From positions 1 through 16,378 of the forward strand of contig JAGLQM010000002.1 of assembly GCA_023136815.1 (NCBI GenBank): 16,378 nucleotides of DNA, in the 5' to 3' direction. This document shows positions 6,053-12,249 of this stretch, piece after piece. Source of the stretch: Thermoplasmata archaeon (lineage in GTDB: Archaea > Thermoplasmatota > Thermoplasmata > SG8-5). The notes beneath the pieces were generated by a model. That model saw only the letters and a program-made list of their open reading frames with translations. It made no database searches and was not told where the DNA came from. Made by a program: the position numbers and the translations under genes. The first letter of the stretch is position 1, and each line of letters starts with the position of its first letter.

Positions 6053-6745
6053 CTACTTACCCTGTATCTTCTGCAGATTATCTGCACGTTTGTTGTAATT
6101 CAGGGCTTCGGCCTCATGATTCTTGCTTTGTTCCAGCAATGCTTTTGCCTTCTGGCGTTTTGCAGCTGCCTTCTGAGTGTTCTTGGCTGAATTGGACATC
6201 CAGCTGCTGGATTTGCTCTTCATTTTTGCTGCCTTTGATTTGAGTTTCGCAACCTTCACCCTGGTGCGTTCTGCTTTTCCGCCATCAAGATATTCCAAAT
6301 CTGCCTGTTTGTCATCGGCCTTGGCCATTGTATCCTTGCTTTTCTCGATGTACTTTTCGGCCCTGCGCCTGGCCTTGTTGGAATTCTCCTGGTACTTCAC
6401 CATGGCAGCTTCCTCTGCCCGGTACTTTTTGAAAAGTTTTGCTTCCTCCGCACTGTGTTTGGCAGCCCTCTGCCTGAGAATAGTGACATCATGATATTCA
6501 GCTGCTCGCATCTTGTCCTGTCTGGTATGGGCAATTTCAGCTTCAATGTCTTTCTCCTGCTTTGGCTCCTGGATCTGGGCAGGTTCTTCGAGATCTGATT
6601 GGGTGGGTAATTCCTCCGCTGGCTCCAAATAATCATGAGAATATGATGCATTATTATCTGATGGTTTCTCCTCTTTCTTCTTCTCGTTGACGGCCTTTCC
6701 GCCCCCATAGAATATCTCATCATCCTCTTCCAAATCTGAGCTCAT
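6053..6745 (-). CDS. Ala/Lys-rich coiled-coil protein of unknown function
   Basis: 230 residues, no membrane segment. The first 70 or so residues are acidic and probably disordered. From about 70 on the chain is almost all Ala, Lys, Glu, Arg and Gln, predicted to be one long helix or a set of coiled coils, and strongly basic towards the C-terminus (for example VAKLKSKAAKMKSKSSSW). The frame is uninterrupted over 690 bases and the acidic-to-basic switch is orderly, so it is a real gene despite low complexity. I do not recognise the family. Ideas are a scaffold, a nucleoid or RNA-binding protein, or a membrane-peripheral organiser of the neighbouring zinc-ribbon proteins; none is supported by a motif. 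The ATG at 6745 is preferred to a TTG at 6754 that would add only three residues. It lies 80 bases after the regulator gene. Confidence 0.6.
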   Translation of the reverse strand: MSSDLEEDDEIFYGGGKAVNEKKKEEKPSDNNASYSHDYLEPAEELPTQSDLEEPAQIQEPKQEKDIEAEIAHTRQDKMRAAEYHDVTILRQRAAKHSAEEAKLFKKYRAEEAAMVKYQENSNKARRRAEKYIEKSKDTMAKADDKQADLEYLDGGKAERTRVKVAKLKSKAAKMKSKSSSWMSNSAKNTQKAAAKRQKAKALLEQSKNHEAEALNYNKRADNLQKIQGK

Positions 6746-6825
6746 AATTATCAATCCCCAATTCTCTTGCAGGATTAAAACCTTTCCTCTATTCTATTTT
6801 TGACATGATTATTACGGTTCAAGTG

Positions 6826-8190
6826 TCACATTTGGGATTTCCCCACAATCAATACTGATGCGTCAGCATCATTTATGATCCTCATTAGCATATCTCTGCG
6901 AATAAATGGGCTGTTCCAGTTGATAACTACAAGTTGATTGGATTTTGCCTTGACCTTCTGAACGAACTCTATTGTGGGATCACCTCTCACAATGTCTTCC
7001 ACCACCTCAATTCCATAAATCCTGGCCATACGTCTGGTGTGGCCCCTGACAATATCATGTTCCATGCTGTCTGAACTGTGTGGGCACATGGCATAGAGCT
7101 TTGCAGAAGTGTCGAGGGCCAGGCTAACCGCACATCTGGTACATTGTTCTCCTATCATGGTGCTGTCAAGAAGATGAAGAACTCGTTCATATTTTCGTCC
7201 CATGGCTATCAAAATTGAAACGTCTGTGTCTGATATGAGATGTTTAATGAACTTTATTGGTAGCGAATGGCCGAAAATACCTTGTCTGGCCTGATGAACC
7301 GCAACAAGAACTCCATCATCCTTGCCAAAGGTTTTCACATGCTCCATGAATTCTTCCAGCAAGTTACCAATTATTGGCTTGTACTCGCCCTGGACTCCTG
7401 CTTTTTCAAGAACTGTTCGGGCCTTGTTCAGCAGGTTACTGGCTTCATGGCTATATACCAGCTGGCATCCCACCTTGAACCTGGTGCAGAGGAAAGCTAC
7501 CTCTTTCAGCCCCTTAATATCGTCTGCAGATTGCAGCAGGTAAACTACCTTGGTCCTGGGAATGTGCTGGCTTGAACTACCAGCCAGCGTCTCGAATATC
7601 TCTACATCGATTTCACCCAATGATACCATGGAAAGAATATCTCCCTCCTTCAGAATCAATGAAGGATCAGGTTTTTGCAGATTCTGGCCCTTTCTCACAG
7701 CCGCGATTATGCAGTTTGGCGGCAGAGTGATAGACTTTATACGGGCTCCCAGTACCGGAGAATCCTTTGTTATGATAATATCGGTGATGGTTTCTATTGT
7801 TGGGAATACCTCTTCGTGAATTGCATCAATGGTCTCATTGACCGGTGAGAACAGGTGAGTAACACCAGCTTCCTTCAGGTTCTGGCGGTAGCTCTCATCA
7901 TTTATTCGGGCTACAATCTTGGAAACAGAAAATTCTCTGACAACCAGTGCAGTCTTCCAATTAACATAATCCTTGTTGGTGACAAGTATCAAAACATCGG
8001 CAGTCTCGATACCAGCCTTCATCAGAACATCTGGCTGTTTGCTGTCACCTCCAATAACTTGCCAGTCTGGGTGTTGTCTTCTTATGATTGTGCATTTTGC
8101 CGGGTCCGCCTCCACCAGGATTGTGTTGTCCAGCCGGTCCATGAGTTCAATACCCACTGTGCTGGCTCCCACGATTATAATATTGTTCAT
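6826..8190 (-). CDS. TrkA-type RCK regulator fused to two USP-like domains
   Basis: 454 residues, soluble. Residues 1-115 are an RCK_N (TrkA-N) Rossmann domain with IIIVGASTVG, acidic Glu27 at the end of strand 2 and GDSKQPDVL at 48-56. The glycine loop is G-A-S-T-V-G, with Ser in place of the usual second Gly. Residues about 130-205 are an RCK_C (TrkA-C) domain, which binds ligands in K+ and cation transporters. The rest forms two successive alpha/beta units (about 213-332 and 335-452), each starting with a hydrophobic strand and ending with a strand such as VSILIAMG or ASVLIVG, as in universal stress protein domains. The start overlaps the stop of the antiporter gene by 4 bases (ATGA), so the two are translationally coupled and the protein very likely gates that transporter in response to a nucleotide. 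The USP assignment is by fold pattern only. Confidence 0.82.
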   Translation of the reverse strand: MNNIIIVGASTVGIELMDRLDNTILVEADPAKCTIIRRQHPDWQVIGGDSKQPDVLMKAGIETADVLILVTNKDYVNWKTALVVREFSVSKIVARINDESYRQNLKEAGVTHLFSPVNETIDAIHEEVFPTIETITDIIITKDSPVLGARIKSITLPPNCIIAAVRKGQNLQKPDPSLILKEGDILSMVSLGEIDVEIFETLAGSSSQHIPRTKVVYLLQSADDIKGLKEVAFLCTRFKVGCQLVYSHEASNLLNKARTVLEKAGVQGEYKPIIGNLLEEFMEHVKTFGKDDGVLVAVHQARQGIFGHSLPIKFIKHLISDTDVSILIAMGRKYERVLHLLDSTMIGEQCTRCAVSLALDTSAKLYAMCPHSSDSMEHDIVRGHTRRMARIYGIEVVEDIVRGDPTIEFVQKVKAKSNQLVVINWNSPFIRRDMLMRIINDADASVLIVGKSQM

Positions 8191-9410
8191 TGGCCATCAA
8201 CCCCTGGAAAACTCTTGCGGAACAGAATCGGTGAGATAATGCTGGTAAGCACACCAACCAAAATTATTGTACTTTTCAGAGCCTGGTTAATAAGTCCCAT
8301 TTCCGATCCTACCTCTGCGGCTGCGATTATCAGGCTGAGTCTGGCTGAAAGCAGAATACCTATTCTAAGGGCCTTTCTGGAGCCGTATTGAGGGATATAG
8401 ATCATGCTTGGCAATATTTTGACCATATAGGCGACAATTAACAGCACAGGAATGAGCATGAGCAATGACTGGGTTTCAAGTATACTCCCGAAATCGAATG
8501 TCAGCCCCAAATAAATGAAAAAGAATGGAATGAAAAAACCGAATCCAAGGCCAGATAATTGCTTCTCAAGCAACTCGCGTTTCTGGAATATCAGAGTAAG
8601 AACAACACCGGCCAGGAAGGCTCCCAGTATGGCAATGGATTTTGAAGCTTCATCGGCCAGCATGCCAGATATTGCCACAAATATGAACAATATGGCAATT
8701 GAAGAACGAACTCCTATCTCGGTTGGATCGTCCATTCGGAAGAAGCGAGCTAACATATTGGGAAATCGCCAGATTGCAGCCCGGCCAACAAGATAAATCG
8801 CCAGGAATAGGGCGAGCAAGAATGCCAGAAAAAGAACTGGTAGTATCGTTACATTGGCAGTATCACTCTCGAAGCTGAACCCGATTGTGTAAAGCATGAG
8901 CAGGGTCATTGTTGCGAAGTCTGCAAAAATGGCTGCCAGCAGAATACTCTGGCCTTCATCAGTCTTTGACGATCTACGCTCCCGAAGGGTCGGAACAACC
9001 ACGCCCACAGAAGTTGTGCTGAGTACCAGGGCCAGGAAGAATACATCGATGCCGGCTAGTTCTACAAAGAATCCCGCAAGCAAGCAGATGGCAAGATAGG
9101 AGAGAATAAGAGTTATCTCAAATAACATTGCTGCTTTGAGCAGGGTCCTTGGACCCTGGGAGAATATGATGTTCAAGTCTATTTCTAGACCTGCCAGGAA
9201 CATCAGGAATATTAGGCCGATAAGTGAGAGGAAATGGAGTGATTCGCCGAATACCACCGGCCCATCGCCCATAAACCAACTATACAAAGTTACTCCTATT
9301 CCAACAGTCAGTCCGAAGATGATCTCTCCCACCACTATGGGAATGCCTATACGCTCGCATACCAGAGGAGCTATGAAGGCCAGAAGGGCTACAATAACCA
9401 AAATTATCAA
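8187..9410 (-). CDS. CPA2-family cation/proton antiporter (KefB/NapA type), separate from its RCK subunit
   Basis: 407 residues with about 12 hydrophobic helices. Family landmarks are GEIIFGLTVG in the first third, FLMFLAGLEIDL, the crossover helix LSTTSVGVVVPTLRE, and the ion-binding helix AAIFADF with Asp164. The residue before Asp164 is Ala, not a second Asp as in electrogenic NapA-like exchangers, which suggests electroneutral exchange or K+/H+ exchange. Lys331 and PFFFIYLG (295-302) are further family features. The likely role is Na+ or K+ exchange for protons, and so pH and ion homeostasis. It has no fused RCK domain; the next gene supplies one. The start is TTG at 9410: no ATG, GTG or TTG lies in frame upstream before a stop, and the next Met is residue 47, after the first conserved helix. 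A GGTGAT motif lies about 15 bases upstream. Confidence 0.85.
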   Translation of the reverse strand: MIILVIVALLAFIAPLVCERIGIPIVVGEIIFGLTVGIGVTLYSWFMGDGPVVFGESLHFLSLIGLIFLMFLAGLEIDLNIIFSQGPRTLLKAAMLFEITLILSYLAICLLAGFFVELAGIDVFFLALVLSTTSVGVVVPTLRERRSSKTDEGQSILLAAIFADFATMTLLMLYTIGFSFESDTANVTILPVLFLAFLLALFLAIYLVGRAAIWRFPNMLARFFRMDDPTEIGVRSSIAILFIFVAISGMLADEASKSIAILGAFLAGVVLTLIFQKRELLEKQLSGLGFGFFIPFFFIYLGLTFDFGSILETQSLLMLIPVLLIVAYMVKILPSMIYIPQYGSRKALRIGILLSARLSLIIAAAEVGSEMGLINQALKSTIILVGVLTSIISPILFRKSFPGVDGQ

Positions 9411-9489
9411 TGGACTAATTATACAATCACCATCTCAAACCAAATCCTCACTAGCCATACCCTGACCATACATTGTAATGGCTTACAGG

Positions 9490-9500
9490 ATATATATTGA
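9490..9500 (-). promoter_or_regulatory. TATA-like box for the antiporter/regulator operon
   Basis: On the minus strand this reads within CAATATATATCC. It would start transcription near 9468 and leave a leader of about 58 bases before the TTG start. Confidence 0.4.
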
Positions 9501-9542
9501 TTATTGCATTTACTGCCGCACATAGCTGAACGCCAGACTTTC

Positions 9543-9562
9543 GCAAACCACACCTGGTTTGC
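9543..9562. promoter_or_regulatory. Perfect inverted repeat GCAAACCA-cacc-TGGTTTGC
   Basis: 8-base arms around a 4-base centre lie between the divergent antiporter operon and the Cys-rich gene, upstream of both TATA-like elements. It is a good candidate operator or activator site. Confidence 0.5.
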
Positions 9563-9568
9563 ATTAAT

Positions 9569-9583
9569 ATGAATTTTATTCAT
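9569..9583. promoter_or_regulatory. Perfect palindrome ATGAAT-ttt-ATTCAT
   Basis: 6-base arms around TTT, 6 bases after the previous palindrome. Its A/T content makes chance more likely than for the first palindrome. Confidence 0.3.
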
Positions 9584-9625
9584 CCATATTTAAGGCCTGG
9601 TAGTTTACTAATTTCGGGAATATCC

Positions 9626-9633
9626 TTTTATGC
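9626..9633 (+). promoter_or_regulatory. Possible TATA box for the Cys-rich small protein
   Basis: TTTTATGC, centred about 36 bases before the ATG at 9666. A GTGATG motif just before the ATG may act as a ribosome-binding site. Confidence 0.35.
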
Positions 9634-9665
9634 ATAATTCTTGCTATTGAAATAGTAGTGATGTC

Positions 9666-9908
9666 ATGGATGAAGAAAAATTAAATAATATTAAACAGAT
9701 TTTAGAAAACGCTGCCTGCTCCCATAGCTGCAAGTGCTATCAAGTTAAGCCAGATGAAATATGCAAGGCCAGGGCAACCGATCTTGAAAATTTACTTGAA
9801 TGCCTTGAAGATGATCCAGAACAATGTACGTTCTCAATGCCCTTCGGTGGCACATATTTCTGCAAGTGCCAGACAAGAATTGAGCTGGCAAAAATACTGG
9901 GTGGATGA
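9666..9908 (+). CDS. Small Cys-rich protein, unknown function
   Basis: 80 residues with eight cysteines: Cys18, Cys22, Cys24, Cys33, Cys46, Cys54, Cys66 and Cys68, plus His20. No signal peptide or membrane segment is seen, so the protein is cytoplasmic and the cysteines are more likely to bind zinc or an iron-sulfur cluster than to form disulfides. The C-terminal part 'CTFSMPFGGTYFCKCQTRIE' has the look of small conserved archaeal proteins with a C-x-F-x2-PFG...FC-x-C-x2-R motif, which I recall only loosely and cannot name. Its stop codon (TGA, 9906-9908) directly abuts the stop codon of the convergent gmhB gene, with no spacer. It is a single-gene unit divergent from the antiporter operon. 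Confidence 0.68.
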   Translation: MDEEKLNNIKQILENAACSHSCKCYQVKPDEICKARATDLENLLECLEDDPEQCTFSMPFGGTYFCKCQTRIELAKILGG

Positions 9909-10400
9909 TTAACAATCAGTAATTATCTGTTTTGCAGCTTCTTTTAGGCCCCCATTACCTTTGGCCAATATGAATTTCAACCCAACCAGTTCTGCCACCT
10001 GGCGGTCGCTCTCGAAGTCCCCCACAAACCAGGAATTTGCATAGTCAATATCATATTTCTCATTGACCCTGTTAAACAGGCCAGTCTCCGGTTTTCTGCA
10101 CTTGCACTTATCCTCCGGAGCATGGGGACAGTGAAACACTTCTTCAATTATGCCGCCGCCCTGTTCTATCTCGAAAAGCATGTTGTTGTGGATGACTGCC
10201 AGTCCTTCTTCGGTCAGAAGACCGCGGCTGATTGGCGACTGATTGGTAATAATGATAATTTTGTAGCCAGCACCAGATATTTCCGCTATGGCCTCTATTG
10301 CACCTTTCAGGAACTCAAATTCTGGCCATGAAAGAACGTATTTTCCAAGCTCCAGGCGGTTAATCACGCCATCCCTGTCCAGAAAGACGGCTTTATCCAC
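9909..10400 (-). CDS. gmhB: D-glycero-D-manno-heptose 1,7-bisphosphate 7-phosphatase
   Basis: 163 residues, a HAD-superfamily phosphatase. The nucleophile motif is FLDRDGVIN (Asp8, acid/base Asp10), motif II is ITNQS (Thr52), motif III has Lys103 and motif IV is VGDFESD (Asp128). The zinc loop typical of GmhB is present: Cys91, His93, Cys99 and Cys101 (CPHAPEDKCKC). The enzyme removes the 7-phosphate from heptose 1,7-bisphosphate to give the 1-phosphate for nucleotide activation. Its length is slightly below the E. coli enzyme (about 190). The start is GTG at 10400 with GAGGT 6 bases upstream; the ATG a little upstream is in another frame. It is the last gene of the apparent hddA-gmhA-gmhB operon, 59 bases after gmhA. 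A histidinol-phosphate phosphatase is the main alternative, but context favours heptose. Confidence 0.88.
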   Translation of the reverse strand: MDKAVFLDRDGVINRLELGKYVLSWPEFEFLKGAIEAIAEISGAGYKIIIITNQSPISRGLLTEEGLAVIHNNMLFEIEQGGGIIEEVFHCPHAPEDKCKCRKPETGLFNRVNEKYDIDYANSWFVGDFESDRQVAELVGLKFILAKGNGGLKEAAKQIITDC

Positions 10401-10459
10401 AAAGCAACCTCATTTGTTTTTTGGATTGTTTTATTTCCCCTATAAGTAAAGAATAGAGC

Positions 10460-11053
10460 TTACCCACGCTTGGCCAACTCCTCTTCCTTGAGCATGAGAG
10501 TTGTTAGATGATCAACCAGCATGTGAATGTCCTCGGTCTTTTGCATATTGTGGACCGGGGCAATCAGGCACAAATGGACCATGTCCTTGATCTTGCCGCC
10601 GTCGAAGCCGGTTATTCCAACGGTTGTGCCATCATTCTCATTGGCATAGCTTATTGCCCTGAGCACGTTCTCGGAATTGCCGCTGCCAGATATTCCAACA
10701 ACAACATCCCCTGGCTCCATGAGGTTCTTCAGCTGCTCTACAAAAATATCCTCATAACATGAATCATTTCCCCATGCTAACATCTGCGGAATATTGTCCG
10801 CTAGAGAAAGAACCTTAAATCTCGGCACACCTTCAACAATAGTACCCTTGGCCAGATCGCTTGTGAAATGGGATGCTGTGGATGCACTTCCACCGTTCCC
10901 GCAGAAGAATATCTTTCTGTTGTCCCTACGAGCATCCACAAATATGGTAGCCAACTTATCAAAAAAATCAGCATTGTTTGCTTTGATTTCCTCAAGTGTT
11001 CGGATAACATCATTCAAGTAGTCGTTTATAAATTTCTCACGGAACTCATCCAT
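10460..11053 (-). CDS. gmhA: Sedoheptulose-7-phosphate isomerase (phosphoheptose isomerase)
   Basis: 197 residues, a single SIS domain, close to the E. coli GmhA length (192). Diagnostic stretches are FFCGNGGSASTASHFTSDLAKG, where the serines and the His hold the sugar phosphate, VVGISGSGNSENVL, and the C-terminal EDIHMLVDHL, which supplies Glu and His of the metal/catalytic site. The enzyme converts sedoheptulose 7-phosphate to D-glycero-D-manno-heptose 7-phosphate, the first committed step of heptose synthesis. The ATG at 11053 is preferred because GGAG lies 9 bases upstream; an ATG at 11068, which overlaps the kinase gene by 11 bases, would add five residues. The two genes are then separated by 4 bases (stop 11058-11060) and are probably translationally coupled. 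Confidence 0.9.
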   Translation of the reverse strand: MDEFREKFINDYLNDVIRTLEEIKANNADFFDKLATIFVDARRDNRKIFFCGNGGSASTASHFTSDLAKGTIVEGVPRFKVLSLADNIPQMLAWGNDSCYEDIFVEQLKNLMEPGDVVVGISGSGNSENVLRAISYANENDGTTVGITGFDGGKIKDMVHLCLIAPVHNMQKTEDIHMLVDHLTTLMLKEEELAKRG

Positions 11054-11057
11054 ATTA

Positions 11058-12068
11058 TCAGTCTCCATTGATGATTGTCGTGCCCCTTTTATCGAAATGG
11101 AAGTCCAGTGGGCTTAGCCCCTCTTTGGTCAGAGCCCGGGTCACATTCTTCTGATGCGTTTTTTCGCAATAGAGCATAAAATAACCGCCACCACCTGCAC
11201 CAGTCAATTTGCCGCCTAATGCACCATTCTTTTTGGCCAGTTCGTAGAATTTATCAATCTTGGGATTGGAAATACCTTTCGCCAGATTTTTCTTGTTCTG
11301 CCATGAGATGTCCAGGAGTCTACCAAATTCAGTCAGATCCCCGGATTCCAGGGCCTTTTTGACCTCAAAAGCGATTTTCTTGATTTTGTGAAGGGAATCC
11401 ACAACATTACCCTTGTCATCCTTGGTAGAACTGTCCTGGCTCTTGAGAATTTTTGATGATTCTCTGGTTCGGCCAGTGAAGAAGAGCATGATGTCATCCT
11501 CCATTCGTACCCGAACTTCCCTGGCAATGTTGAGAGGTTCAACTTCCACGGTGCCGTCCCTGTTGAACTGCATGAAGTTCACGCCGCCAAATGCAGCAGC
11601 ATACTCGTCCTGCTTGCCTATGGGCATCTTAAGTTCATTGTAGCCGATATCATAGGCTAGTTCTGCCATTTCCTGCTTTGTCAGCTTCAGCCGTTCAAGC
11701 TCATTGATGATATTGATAATATTGACTGTTACCGCACCAGATGAACCTAATCCCGTACCCGGAGGAATCTCACTTGCCATGAATAGATTAAGGCCGCGCT
11801 GAACATTGAAGTGCTTGAGAACTGCAACCGGAATATCAAGTCCCTTGCCAAGCTTGAGGTCATAGAAGTCTCTAACTGTGTGATGAACCTGCAAATCCGA
11901 TGAAATAAGCTGGATACGGTCATCCAGTCTCATCTCAAGAATGGTGTAGAAATATTTGTTAATAGCTGCGCTTACAACAACCCCTCCATATTTCTCGTAA
12001 TATGAAGCAAGGTCTGTTCCACCTCCGCCAAAGCTTATTCTCACAGGTGAGCGACTAATCAGTGTCAT
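11058..12068 (-). CDS. hddA: D-glycero-alpha-D-manno-heptose 7-phosphate kinase
   Basis: 336 residues, GHMP kinase superfamily. Motif 1 is PVRISFGGGGTDL (8-20), motif 2 is PPGTGLGSSGA (102-112, the ATP phosphate loop), and motif 3 is GGKLTGAGGGGYFML (285-299). KQDEYAAAFGG at 152-162 is characteristic of the HddA/fucokinase-like heptose kinases. The enzyme phosphorylates heptose 7-phosphate at C1 to the alpha-1,7-bisphosphate, the branch that leads to GDP-heptose; the RfaE route to ADP-heptose uses a different, ribokinase-like enzyme. The ATG at 12068 has an AAGGGA motif upstream and begins with the family-typical TLISRSPVR. It heads the hddA-gmhA-gmhB operon, divergent from the surface-protein gene. 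Confidence 0.9.
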   Translation of the reverse strand: MTLISRSPVRISFGGGGTDLASYYEKYGGVVVSAAINKYFYTILEMRLDDRIQLISSDLQVHHTVRDFYDLKLGKGLDIPVAVLKHFNVQRGLNLFMASEIPPGTGLGSSGAVTVNIINIINELERLKLTKQEMAELAYDIGYNELKMPIGKQDEYAAAFGGVNFMQFNRDGTVEVEPLNIAREVRVRMEDDIMLFFTGRTRESSKILKSQDSSTKDDKGNVVDSLHKIKKIAFEVKKALESGDLTEFGRLLDISWQNKKNLAKGISNPKIDKFYELAKKNGALGGKLTGAGGGGYFMLYCEKTHQKNVTRALTKEGLSPLDFHFDKRGTTIINGD

Positions 12069-12103
12069 TTCTTTCCCTTCCTGCCAGCTTCAGTTATTGT
12101 GAT

Positions 12104-12113
12104 GGCATAAAAC
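12104..12113 (-). promoter_or_regulatory. Possible TATA box for the heptose operon
   Basis: On the minus strand this lies in GAGGTTTTATGCC, about 40 bases before the hddA ATG. An A/T-rich alternative (ATTAATAAAT) lies near 12148-12158. Confidence 0.3.
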
Positions 12114-12190
12114 CTCTTGCTGGTCAATAGTACAAAAAGGCGGCCTCTATTTATTAATTTTGGGCTGTTTGTTTTATTGAGGGGTACTTA

Positions 12191-12198
12191 TTTATATA
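12191..12198 (+). promoter_or_regulatory. TATA box for the surface-protein gene
   Basis: TTTATATA is the best TATA match in the window, about 55 bases before the ATG at 12250. The predicted start near 12220 gives a leader of about 30 bases containing an AGGGGA Shine-Dalgarno motif (12238-12243), 6 bases before the ATG. Confidence 0.55.
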
Positions 12199-12249
12199 CC
12201 TACCTATTAGTTCCTATATACAAAAATCTAACATAATAGGGGAATAAAT

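Larger units (their letters stand above)
9411..9665. other. Divergent intergenic region with palindromes
   Basis: This A/T-rich stretch separates the antiporter operon from the Cys-rich gene. It holds a TATA-like sequence for the leftward operon near 9490-9500, two palindromes (listed separately) and a TATA-like sequence for the rightward gene near 9626-9633. No gene is seen. Confidence 0.5.

Noticed and set aside
6397..6723. Minus-strand second frame inside the coiled-coil gene
   Set aside because: Same strand but frame-shifted; basic low-complexity shadow of the charged repeat with no start signal.
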